Source: Clostridium pasteurianum BC1 (GTDB lineage Bacteria; Bacillota; Clostridia; Clostridiales; Clostridiaceae). From it: a stretch of 64,000 nucleotides of DNA. Shown piece by piece: positions 52,693 to 60,425 of the stretch (position 1 is its first letter; every line of letters begins with the position of its first letter). Location of the stretch: assembly GCF_000389635.1 (NCBI RefSeq), contig NC_021182.1:3162001-3226000 (forward strand). The letters are read 5' to 3'. A program made the translations under genes and the position numbers. The notes below the pieces were generated by a model. That model saw nothing but the letters and a program-made list of their open reading frames with translations, was not told the origin of the DNA and did no database searches.

Positions 52693-52730
52693 TATTGTAG
52701 ATATTTATTACCTATAAATATCTACAATAA
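52693..52730. terminator. Bidirectional terminator
   Basis: TTATTGTAGATATTTA / TAAATATCTACAATAA stem between convergent nadE and yaaR; one arm carries the last codons of yaaR (VDIYR, stop). Confidence 0.85.
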
Positions 52731-53130
52731 TTCCCTGAATTTCATCAATAGTAGCTGCCACATCTAAATTTTCTTTTTCTTCTCCTAAAATAGCTTTTGT
52801 TATTTCCTCCAATTTTTTATCTATTACTTCCACTGTTATATAATATTGTGTTTGCCAAAAGCTAGCTTCGTTCTTAACTTTATACATGCAATCCAATACA
52901 CTTTGTAAATATTCTTTAATTAAATTTTTATATATCTTAACATCTGCATAGCATTTACTTATTACTAGTCTATTCCCTCTTTTTTTAATATCGTCCAGTA
53001 ATTTTTTCATTTCCTCTTCATTTCTTCTATCTCTCTCAAAGTTAAAATTTTGAGAAAAATCTTTTTTAAAATCTATTTTCTTTCTTTCCTGTGATATGGC
53101 AGTACTATTTCTAATTCTTGATACCTCCAT
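52708..53130 (-). CDS. YaaR family (DUF327) protein
   Basis: 140 residues: basic N-terminus, then an all-helical domain with IKKRGNRLVISKCYADVKIYKNLIKEYL and C-terminal DEIQGIIVDIY, characteristic of DUF327/YaaR. Soluble; function unknown. In Bacillus yaaR sits in the holB region. Single gene here. Confidence 0.88.
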   Translation of the reverse strand: MEVSRIRNSTAISQERKKIDFKKDFSQNFNFERDRRNEEEMKKLLDDIKKRGNRLVISKCYADVKIYKNLIKEYLQSVLDCMYKVKNEASFWQTQYYITVEVIDKKLEEITKAILGEEKENLDVAATIDEIQGIIVDIYR

Positions 53131-53257
53131 TTAATCATCCCCGTAAAAATATATTATTTTTTAATTATAACATGATTTTGTTTATCTTTATATAAAAAGC
53201 TTCTTTACAAGAAGATAGAATACAAATGAAACTTAGAATAATTTTCATAATTTGTAT

Positions 53258-53286
53258 TTGACATGAATTAATATTTTATATATAAT
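53258..53286 (+). promoter_or_regulatory. Consensus promoter for the Mn2+ riboswitch/ATPase transcript
   Basis: TTGACA (53258-53263), 17-base spacer, TATAAT (53281-53286). Confidence 0.85.
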
Positions 53287-53307
53287 TTAAGTATAATTTT
53301 ATACTGA

Positions 53308-53436
53308 ACGTAAGGGAGTAGCTAACAGATTTTATCTGTGGCAAAGTCAACACCCGATGAATCATTTCATCTGGCTTTGTATTAAATAGTAAGACTTATG
53401 TGTAACTTATATTTTAGTTATGCATAAGTCTTTTTT
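53308..53436 (+). promoter_or_regulatory. yybP-ykoY (Mn2+) riboswitch with terminator
   Basis: Aptamer landmarks AAGGGAGTAGC, a CAGAT/ATCTG hairpin, GTCAACACCCG and a GATGAA/TTCATC hairpin, closed by CAAAG/CTTTG. A terminator follows: AAGACTTATG / CATAAGTCTT (53391-53400 with 53423-53432) and a T-run. In this family Mn2+ binding brings the GUCAACA and GGGGAGUAGC loops together and favours readthrough. The downstream gene is a P-type cation ATPase, the classic yybP-ykoY target. Confidence 0.87.
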
Positions 53437-53642
53437 ATTTATAATTGTAATTTTTCAAATAATTAATTATACATAAACTTATAGGTTATACTAACTAACA
53501 TAAATATCTTGATACTATTTAATACTAACTACTTATTGGTATATTATTAATCAATAATATATAGACAAATAGTTGCTCTAAAAACATCAAAGGAATACAA
53601 ATTTCAGTGTTTATTTTTAATAATGGAAAGGAGATTCAAGTT

Positions 53643-56276
53643 ATGTGGCTTAATAAAACTGCCGAAGAAGTTATCAAAGAGTTAAATTCAGATCCCAAGG
53701 AAGGTTTGTCTTCTGAAGAAGCGAAAAAAAGATTAGAGGAATATGGTGAAAATAAGCTTTCATCTAAGGCAAAAAAAACTATATTTCAAATTTTTCTTTC
53801 TCAATTAAAAGACCCTATGATATTTATACTAATAATAGCCGCTATAATATCAGGATTCATGGGAGAACTAAGTGATGCTATAATAATTTTAGTTGTAATA
53901 TTTATAAATGGAATGGTTGGCACAGTTCAAGAATTTAAATCCGAGAAAGCTATGGAAGCCTTAAAACAATTATCTACCCCTAAAGCAGTGGTAAAAAGAG
54001 ATGGAAATCTTAAGGAAATCCCCTCAGAGGAGGTTGTCCCTGGTGATGTAGTTGTCTTAGATGCTGGAAGATATACACCTGCTGATTTAAGACTAATTGA
54101 AAGTGCTAATTTAAAAGTAGAAGAATCTGCTCTTACTGGAGAGTCGGTACCTTCAAGTAAGGATGCTAATATGAGCTTTAATAATAGCGATATTCCTTTA
54201 GGCGATCAAAAGAATATGGCTTTTGCATCAACTTTAGCCACTTATGGAAGAGGTATAGGTGTGGTCACTGCTACTGGAATGAACACTCAAATTGGTAAAA
54301 TAGCTAAGATGCTTGATGAATCTGAAAGTGAAATGACCCCACTGCAAAAAAAGCTTGCTGAACTAAGTAAAATTTTAGGTATTGCAGCAGTAGTAATCTG
54401 TGCTTTAATATTTGTAATTTCCGTCATCCAAAAACGAGATCTGTTTGAAATGTTTCTTACTGCCATAAGTCTTGCTGTAGCAGCAATTCCTGAGGGACTC
54501 CCTGCTATTGTATCAATTGTACTTGCCATGGGTGTTCAAAGAATGATAAAAGAAAATGCCATTATACGAAAACTTCCTGCTGTTGAAACTTTAGGGGCAG
54601 TAAATATAATATGTTCCGATAAAACAGGAACCCTTACTCAAAATAAAATGACAGTTACAAAATTTTATACGGCTGCACATGATTCAATAAAAAATATTGA
54701 TGAATTAGATATAAATAATGCAAGTAATAGACTATTACTTGATAATCTTATGCTCTGCAACGATGCTACTTACACGGAAAGTTCTCAAACTGGTGACCCA
54801 ACAGAAATAGCTCTTTTGGAAATTGGTGTAAAATTTAATATATTTAAAAATGAATTGGAAAACTCTTTTAAACGAAATGATGAGGTTCCCTTTGATTCAG
54901 ATAGAAAGCTTATGTCTACAATAAACAAATGTGATAAAAACTACATTGTTTATACTAAAGGTGCTATAGATAATTTACTTAAAATATCAAATAAAATAAA
55001 CATAGATGGACATATACAAGATCTTACTGAAGATTTAAAAGCAAAAATTATGAAGGCTTCTAACAACATGTCTGATGATGCATTAAGAGTACTTGGATCT
55101 GCTTACAAAGAATTAGATTCTCCAAATATATCTATACAAGATATAGAAAAAGACTTAATTTTCATAGGTCTAGTTGGAATGATTGATCCTCCTAGATTAG
55201 AAGTTAAAGACTCTATATACACCTGCAAGCAGTCTGGTATAAAAACTATAATGATAACTGGTGACCACAAAAATACGGCCTTTGCCATAGCTAAGGAACT
55301 TGGTATAGCTGAAAGTTCTAATGAAACTATTTCAGGTACAGAGCTTGATAAATTAAGTCAGGAGGAACTCAATAGAAAAGTTGATTCCCTAAGAGTTTTT
55401 GCAAGAGTTTCTCCAGAACACAAGGTTAATATTGTAAAGGCTTTTAAATCTAAAGGAAATATAGTATCTATGACTGGTGATGGAGTAAATGATGCTCCTT
55501 CTTTAAAAATAGCTGACATAGGTGTAGCCATGGGTATAACAGGTACTGATGTGGCCAAAGGTGCTTCTGACATGATCTTAACTGATGATAATTTTTCTAC
55601 TATTGTTTCTGCCATAAAAGAAGGTAGAAATATATTTAACAATATAAAAAAATCTATAATATTTCTTCTCTCCTGTAATTTAGGTGAAATTATAACCTTG
55701 TTTGTAGCTATACTTTTAAACTGGGATACTCCCCTTAGACCAATCCATATATTATGGGTAAATTTAATTACGGATACATTACCAGCACTTTCCTTAGGTG
55801 TTGATCCTGGTGATGAAAATGTTATGGATAACCCTCCCAGGAACACAAAGGAAAGCTTATTTTCAAAAGGTTCCAGCATATTTCTAGTATTAAATGGAAT
55901 ATTGATAGGAGTTTTAACTTTGATAGCCTTCAGATATGGAGAAAAAATATATGGAGCAGGAGGAGAACATGCTCAAACTATGGCTTTCGTAGTTTTAAGC
56001 GTTTCACAACTTTTCCATTCCTTTAATATGAGACATCCAGAAAAATCCATATTTAAAACAGGTTTATTTAGTAATAAATATTTAGTTGGTTCTGTAATTA
56101 TAGGTATACTGCTGCAATATATAGTTATAACAGTACCTTTTTTATCAAATTTATTTAATTTATTTAATTTAACTCTCTTTGATTGGACTTTTGTCATTGC
56201 TATTTCTATACTAACTTTAATAATAAATGAAATTGCAAAAATTTTCATAAGAGCAAGCAAAAATAAAACAGCCTAA
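53643..56276 (+). CDS. P-type cation-transporting ATPase (P2A, Ca2+/Mn2+ type)
   Basis: 877 residues from ATG 53643 with AAAGGAG 9 bases upstream. Cation_ATPase_N at residues 1-70; actuator loop LTGES near 165; membrane 4 VAAIPEGLPAIVSI; phosphorylation site CSDKTGTLTQNK with Asp near 326; KGA in VYTKGAID; hinge TGDGVNDAPSLKIADIGVAM near 612; membrane 6 NLITDTLPALSLGVD. PEGLP and the N-x-x-TD of membrane 6 are those of Ca2+/Mn2+ pumps. The upstream Mn2+ riboswitch indicates manganese export is the physiological role, as for YoaB-like ATPases. Confidence 0.94.
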   Translation: MWLNKTAEEVIKELNSDPKEGLSSEEAKKRLEEYGENKLSSKAKKTIFQIFLSQLKDPMIFILIIAAIISGFMGELSDAIIILVVIFINGMVGTVQEFKSEKAMEALKQLSTPKAVVKRDGNLKEIPSEEVVPGDVVVLDAGRYTPADLRLIESANLKVEESALTGESVPSSKDANMSFNNSDIPLGDQKNMAFASTLATYGRGIGVVTATGMNTQIGKIAKMLDESESEMTPLQKKLAELSKILGIAAVVICALIFVISVIQKRDLFEMFLTAISLAVAAIPEGLPAIVSIVLAMGVQRMIKENAIIRKLPAVETLGAVNIICSDKTGTLTQNKMTVTKFYTAAHDSIKNIDELDINNASNRLLLDNLMLCNDATYTESSQTGDPTEIALLEIGVKFNIFKNELENSFKRNDEVPFDSDRKLMSTINKCDKNYIVYTKGAIDNLLKISNKINIDGHIQDLTEDLKAKIMKASNNMSDDALRVLGSAYKELDSPNISIQDIEKDLIFIGLVGMIDPPRLEVKDSIYTCKQSGIKTIMITGDHKNTAFAIAKELGIAESSNETISGTELDKLSQEELNRKVDSLRVFARVSPEHKVNIVKAFKSKGNIVSMTGDGVNDAPSLKIADIGVAMGITGTDVAKGASDMILTDDNFSTIVSAIKEGRNIFNNIKKSIIFLLSCNLGEIITLFVAILLNWDTPLRPIHILWVNLITDTLPALSLGVDPGDENVMDNPPRNTKESLFSKGSSIFLVLNGILIGVLTLIAFRYGEKIYGAGGEHAQTMAFVVLSVSQLFHSFNMRHPEKSIFKTGLFSNKYLVGSVIIGILLQYIVITVPFLSNLFNLFNLTLFDWTFVIAISILTLIINEIAKIFIRASKNKTA

Positions 56277-56323
56277 TATAAACCATGCTTCTGATCAGCT
56301 TTCTTTAAAAATTCTCTATAAAA

Positions 56324-56367
56324 GGGGCGGTCGCAATGCATATCTATGCATTGCGAGACAGCTTTTT
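56324..56367 (+). terminator. First of two tandem terminators after the ATPase gene
   Basis: GGTCGCAATGCATA / TATGCATTGCGAGAC with outer GC pairs and a TTTTT tail. Confidence 0.8.
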
Positions 56368-56409
56368 AACTATTCTACTATTAAAAATTGCATTTTAATA
56401 ACTAAATGA

Positions 56410-56462
56410 GGCCGTTCTCAAAAGAAATGAGTATTTATTTCTTTTGGGACAGCCCCTTTTAG
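56410..56462 (+). terminator. Second tandem terminator
   Basis: GGC..TTCTCAAAAGAAAT / ATTTCTTTTGGGACAGCC followed by CCTTTT. It can also close on the first hairpin through AAAAGGGGC (56321-56328) with GCCCCTTTT (56452-56460), giving one large compound structure. Confidence 0.7.
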
Positions 56463-56593
56463 TTGCTAATATTAAATGCCTTAAAATGCATATTCCACGC
56501 AATGACTTTTATATTTTGATATCTATATTTTACTTTAATCATTTGAATTTTTATGCATTCAGCAAAATATTGGTTAAAATGTGTGTATGACTT

Positions 56594-57097
56594 TTATTTG
56601 TACTCTCTGCTAATTGTCACATATTCCTGTGCATTTAATTTTATGTTTTCTTTTTCCTCATCTGTAAGATTTCTTATAACCTTAGCAGGTCTCCCCATAC
56701 AAAGTACTCCACCAGGTATATTTTTATTCTTTGTAATTAAGCTACCTGCCCCTATTATTGTGAATTCTCCTATTTCGGCATCATCTAATATTGTAGAACC
56801 CATACCAATCAATGAATTATTCCCAATCTTACAACCATGCAGTATTGCTCCATGGCCTACTGTAACAAAATCACCAATTTCAAGAGGACTTTCCTCTTCA
56901 CTTATATGTAGTATGGAATTATCTTGAATATTGGTTCCTTCTCCAATGGTTATTTTATTCATATCCCCTCTTATTACTACCCCAAACCAAATACTACAGT
57001 TTTTTTCAATAGATACGTTACCTATAACATCTGCACTTTTTGCAACAAAAACACTTTCATGTATTTTAGGCTCATAATTTTTAAAATTATATAGCAT
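56594..57097 (-). CDS. Gamma-carbonic anhydrase-like hexapeptide protein
   Basis: 167 residues of left-handed beta-helix repeats. All three zinc histidines are visible: NSILHISEEE, and GHGAILHGC with two. Followed by IGMGSTILDDAEIGEFTIIGAG and MGRPAKVIRNLTDEE. Matches YrdA/Cam-like proteins, full length. Trimeric cytoplasmic enzyme; carbonic anhydrase activity is plausible but often unproven in this subgroup. Nearby CooS makes CO2 chemistry a reasonable setting. Confidence 0.9.
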   Translation of the reverse strand: MLYNFKNYEPKIHESVFVAKSADVIGNVSIEKNCSIWFGVVIRGDMNKITIGEGTNIQDNSILHISEEESPLEIGDFVTVGHGAILHGCKIGNNSLIGMGSTILDDAEIGEFTIIGAGSLITKNKNIPGGVLCMGRPAKVIRNLTDEEKENIKLNAQEYVTISREYK

Positions 57098-57234
57098 AAA
57101 ATCACCATCCTTATGTTTAAAACTTAAACTTTTTATAGCATAAATTTAATGTACTAAAAAGGATATTTTAAATTATTATCCTTCACAAAGCAATACTGAA
57201 ATCAATAATTTAAAATATCCCTAAACATTACATC

Positions 57235-57444
57235 TTATTCTTTACTATCCAAAAGAATTTGTATTCTTGGGGTACATCTTCTCCCCTTACAGCCACCAGA
57301 ACCTGCCCCTGTTAATTTTTGTACTTCTTCTACAGTTTTAGCTCCATTCCTAATGGCTTTTTTTATAACAGCTCTAGGTATACTCTTGCAAATACAAGTC
57401 TTAGTGAGTTTATCCATGATCTCCTTACTTGCATTATTTTCCAC
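57235..57444 (-). CDS. BFD-like [2Fe-2S]-binding protein
   Basis: 69 residues: CICKSIPRAVIKKAIRNGAK, then GAGSGGCKGRRCTPRIQILL. The four cysteines (CxC and Cx4C) are the BFD-like [2Fe-2S] site; the fold is a helical hairpin. Small electron carriers or cluster-delivery proteins of this kind often accompany redox enzymes. It starts 138 bases after the CooS stop on the same strand, so it may share the transcript. AGGTGACAG precedes the start. Confidence 0.87.
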   Translation of the reverse strand: MENNASKEIMDKLTKTCICKSIPRAVIKKAIRNGAKTVEEVQKLTGAGSGGCKGRRCTPRIQILLDSKE

Positions 57445-57581
57445 AAACTGTCACCTCCCATATGACAGATAAACCTTAAGTCATTTTAGATATTACATTG
57501 AAATTTAATTTTAAACTTTTCGATTGTTACTAAATAATACCTAAAATAGTTTATCTATATACTATTATACCATAATTGAAA

Positions 57582-59456
57582 TTAAATATTTAAACTTTTT
57601 CTTCTCTCTTCTATAATAGCTTCCAGTTCATCAGCCGCCTTAATAACATCCTCTTGAACTATTAGCCTTCCGCCAGTAATATTAACTAAATCCTCTTTAA
57701 GAACTTTTGTAACTGTAGCACTTCCATCTATAAATGGAGAAATTGCTACGTGAAGTGGAAGACCTAAAGTTAAACCAAAGGCTGCATCTGCTAAAGCCTG
57801 CTCTTCAAGCCATTGTGGTGCTGAAAGTACCAATGGAAGCTGTGGTATATCAATATTTAATGCTTTTGCAAGTTCTACAGCTACCATCTCAAGTCTACCT
57901 ATGGCAAGACAAGGACCAAAATTAAGTACAGGTGGAATTCCGAGTGCCTTGCATACTTCCTTAAGACTATCTCCTGCAAGTTCTGCCGCCTTTGGTGACA
58001 TAAGTCCCACATTTTCAAGTCCACCAGAAGAACAACCAGCAGATAAAACTACAATATTTCTCTTTATTAACTCTTTAGTAAGTTCTACAGTGAATACATC
58101 ATGCCCTTTCGCAGTAAGATTTGAACATCCTACAACTCCTGCTACACCCTTTATTTTACCCTCTGCTATAAGTTTTATAAGTGGTTCAAAGGTTCCACCT
58201 AAAAATTCTTTTAAAGATCCTTCACTTACTCCTGTAATTACATCATCATGACCATGATCCTTTGGAATATCTATGTTTATTGATCCTCTTCTCTCTTTAT
58301 AGCTATTCAATGCCTCTTCTATTAATGTGTCACTTATGTTTTCTGCATCATTTATACTAAATGGAATGTAATCTGCATTTTTCTTTTTAGCCACATCATC
58401 TATGCATATACTTTTAACTTTATATTTTTCGGCAACATCTTCAAGACCTGGTATAGTACAGTTAAATTCAGAAACTAAAAGATCAATTCCACCAGTAGCA
58501 ATTACTGCTTCACTTGTATAGTTATTTCCTGCATGTCCTGAGAATACCTCTGAATAGTGTTCTCCTCTTAATTGTAAATCCTGTCCAACACAGGTACATC
58601 CAACTAATCTAAAGCCCTTTGCCCCTACTGCTTCAGCTTTCTTTTTCACATCTTCATCTATAAGCCTGTCTTGAAGATGAGCAATATCTGAATGCTGATG
58701 GCCTGTTACCATAATGTTTATATAATCTTCATCTATAACCCTGAAGCCAACTTTTGCTGCTCTTATCTTTGGAGCACCAAGAATTACATCATTTAATAAA
58801 TTCGTAAGCATAAGTCCATAAATACCTGTGGATACTCCTAGTGTTAAAGCATTTAAAAGCATATCTACAGGATCACTGTTAAGATTTGTTGAAGTTTTGA
58901 CTACTGCATCAAATACTTCTGACTTTGCTCCACCTGGTAATATTCCATTCTTTTCCCAATTTTCAATTCTTGGTCCATAGGCAAGTTTTTTAACAAGCTC
59001 CATCTTTTGAAATTTAGGTTTATATAAATCACTTAATACTGTTTCGGCAACCTTTATAGCCTTTTTATTTAAATCATCTTCTTCAATGCCAAAAGCTTCT
59101 GCTAATTGATTTAGAGTTTCAGGACTCTTTATTTTTAAATCGCCTTTGCCTTTAGCTATATTCAATAAATTCCAAGCGGTATTTTCAACTACATGGACAT
59201 AGCAACCTGAACCAGCTGCAACAGCTCTTAAGAAATTTCTTACAACTATTGTATCAGCATCGGCTCCACAGACACCTCTAGGTGATTTAGGCGTTATTCT
59301 ACATGGACCATTTGAACACAATTTGCAGCAAACGCCATCTGTACCAAACTTACACTTATTTTTTTGCTGTTCCACTCTGTTAAAGGATGTTTCCAAATCC
59401 TCCTTAGACTCTAAAAATTCACACAACTTACAATCTGCTGATTTACATATTGACAT
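57582..59456 (-). CDS. cooS: Anaerobic carbon-monoxide dehydrogenase catalytic subunit
   Basis: 624 residues, full CooS length; AGGAGG before ATG 59456. N-terminal cysteines (ADCKLCEFL and CKFGTDGVCCKLCSNGPCRI) bind the D and B [4Fe-4S] clusters; C-cluster residues lie in GHQHSDIAHLQD, GCTCVGQDLQLRGEHY, EFNCTIPG, VGCSNLTAKG and SAGCSSGG. Interconverts CO and CO2 with low-potential electrons at a Ni-Fe-S cluster. Stand-alone: no acs genes or cooF ferredoxin next to it, only the [2Fe-2S] protein downstream and an Rrf2 regulator upstream. A palindromic site lies 62 bases before the start. Confidence 0.97.
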   Translation of the reverse strand: MSICKSADCKLCEFLESKEDLETSFNRVEQQKNKCKFGTDGVCCKLCSNGPCRITPKSPRGVCGADADTIVVRNFLRAVAAGSGCYVHVVENTAWNLLNIAKGKGDLKIKSPETLNQLAEAFGIEEDDLNKKAIKVAETVLSDLYKPKFQKMELVKKLAYGPRIENWEKNGILPGGAKSEVFDAVVKTSTNLNSDPVDMLLNALTLGVSTGIYGLMLTNLLNDVILGAPKIRAAKVGFRVIDEDYINIMVTGHQHSDIAHLQDRLIDEDVKKKAEAVGAKGFRLVGCTCVGQDLQLRGEHYSEVFSGHAGNNYTSEAVIATGGIDLLVSEFNCTIPGLEDVAEKYKVKSICIDDVAKKKNADYIPFSINDAENISDTLIEEALNSYKERRGSINIDIPKDHGHDDVITGVSEGSLKEFLGGTFEPLIKLIAEGKIKGVAGVVGCSNLTAKGHDVFTVELTKELIKRNIVVLSAGCSSGGLENVGLMSPKAAELAGDSLKEVCKALGIPPVLNFGPCLAIGRLEMVAVELAKALNIDIPQLPLVLSAPQWLEEQALADAAFGLTLGLPLHVAISPFIDGSATVTKVLKEDLVNITGGRLIVQEDVIKAADELEAIIEERRKSLNI

Positions 59457-59517
59457 TCTAATTCCTCCTCAAAACCCAAAAATTATTTTTATATTTTATA
59501 TTTATTTTATAATTATC

Positions 59518-59542
59518 AAAGTATACCTATTTAGTATACTTT
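59518..59542. promoter_or_regulatory. Rrf2 operator in front of cooS
   Basis: Perfect inverted repeat AAAGTATAC-(CTATTTA)-GTATACTTT, 9-bp arms. A near-identical copy lies before the Rrf2 gene (60003-60027). It lies between the Rrf2 stop and the cooS start, where the cooS promoter must be. Confidence 0.78.
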
Positions 59543-59570
59543 TGTGTAAAACAAAACTTATGCTTGCAAA

Positions 59571-59984
59571 TTACCATTTATTTCTTTTCAAATCTTCAAA
59601 ATTTATTTTCTCTAATTCACTAATCATTTTTGATTGCACATCATATAGTGCTGCATGAATTGCACAATTGTCACCCTTACCTGCGGAACAGGTATCTTTA
59701 TCATATAGACATCTATTTATAGTTATAGGCCCTTCAATAGCTTCTATAATATCTTTCAAATTTATGTCTATAGGTGCTTTTGCAAGTGCATATCCACCAT
59801 TTACCCCTCTATAGGATTTGATTATTCCAGCTTTGGTAAGTTTCCTTAACAGCTTTAATAAAAATCTTAAGGGTACATTTCCAAGTTCACATATAGTTCT
59901 TGCATCTAAAATATCTTTTTCTAAATTCTTTGCCAGTATGAGTACTGCCCTTATTGCATAATCACTTTCTTGAGTGATATTCAT
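59571..59984 (-). CDS. Rrf2 family regulator with FeS-type cysteine triad
   Basis: 137 residues: MNITQESDYAIRAVLILAKN, winged helix with VPLRFLLKLLRKLTKAGII and YRGVNGGYALAK, and a C-terminal RCLYDKDTCSAGKGDNCAIH with three cysteines spaced as in IscR/RirA/NsrR, so it probably binds an Fe-S cluster and senses redox or iron state. Divided from cooS by an operator and preceded by the same operator, which implies autoregulation and control of cooS. Ribosome site AGGTGTG. Confidence 0.92.
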   Translation of the reverse strand: MNITQESDYAIRAVLILAKNLEKDILDARTICELGNVPLRFLLKLLRKLTKAGIIKSYRGVNGGYALAKAPIDINLKDIIEAIEGPITINRCLYDKDTCSAGKGDNCAIHAALYDVQSKMISELEKINFEDLKRNKW

Positions 59985-60002
59985 TTTTCACACCTACTTT
60001 TA

Positions 60003-60027
60003 AAAGTATACCTGTTTAGTACACTTT
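60003..60027. promoter_or_regulatory. Rrf2 operator in front of its own gene
   Basis: AAAGTATAC-(CTGTTTA)-GTACACTTT, one mismatch between arms, 19 bases before the Rrf2 start. Twin of 59518-59542. Confidence 0.75.
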
Positions 60028-60425
60028 TAATGATATATAATTTCATTTCATTTGTCAATGGTTTTATGTAAATTATTCCTTGTCTATTAATATTAATTAT
60101 TAACAATTAATCATTATAATGCATTATAATAGAGATAATTAAATTTTTTGACTAAAATTGAATTACTCTGTATTTGAAATTTATTTAAAATAATAATATA
60201 ATATACCACATGTGGTGTTATGTTTATGCATACAATACTATATATAGAATTCTGGCAATTAGAAATAAGTAATAATTAAGGGATAAACCGTATATTATAT
60301 ATAATCTATCATAATATATTTTCATGGTGGTATTGGTATCATGGATTTTATAACTGTTACATTATCGAGATATACTGGCATATTTGCTAATTATTCCTTT
60401 AATATGCCTTAAATGGAGGAAATAC
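60028..60425. other. Intergenic region before nrdJ
   Basis: About 400 AT-rich bases. A GGCATATT/AATATGCC inverted repeat (60378-60406) lies just before the nrdJ ribosome site; no cobalamin riboswitch landmarks (B12 box) were recognised. Confidence 0.5.

Noticed and set aside
60028-60425. Cobalamin riboswitch before the B12-dependent reductase
   Set aside because: No B12-box or adenosylcobalamin aptamer landmarks; only a short GGCATATT inverted repeat.
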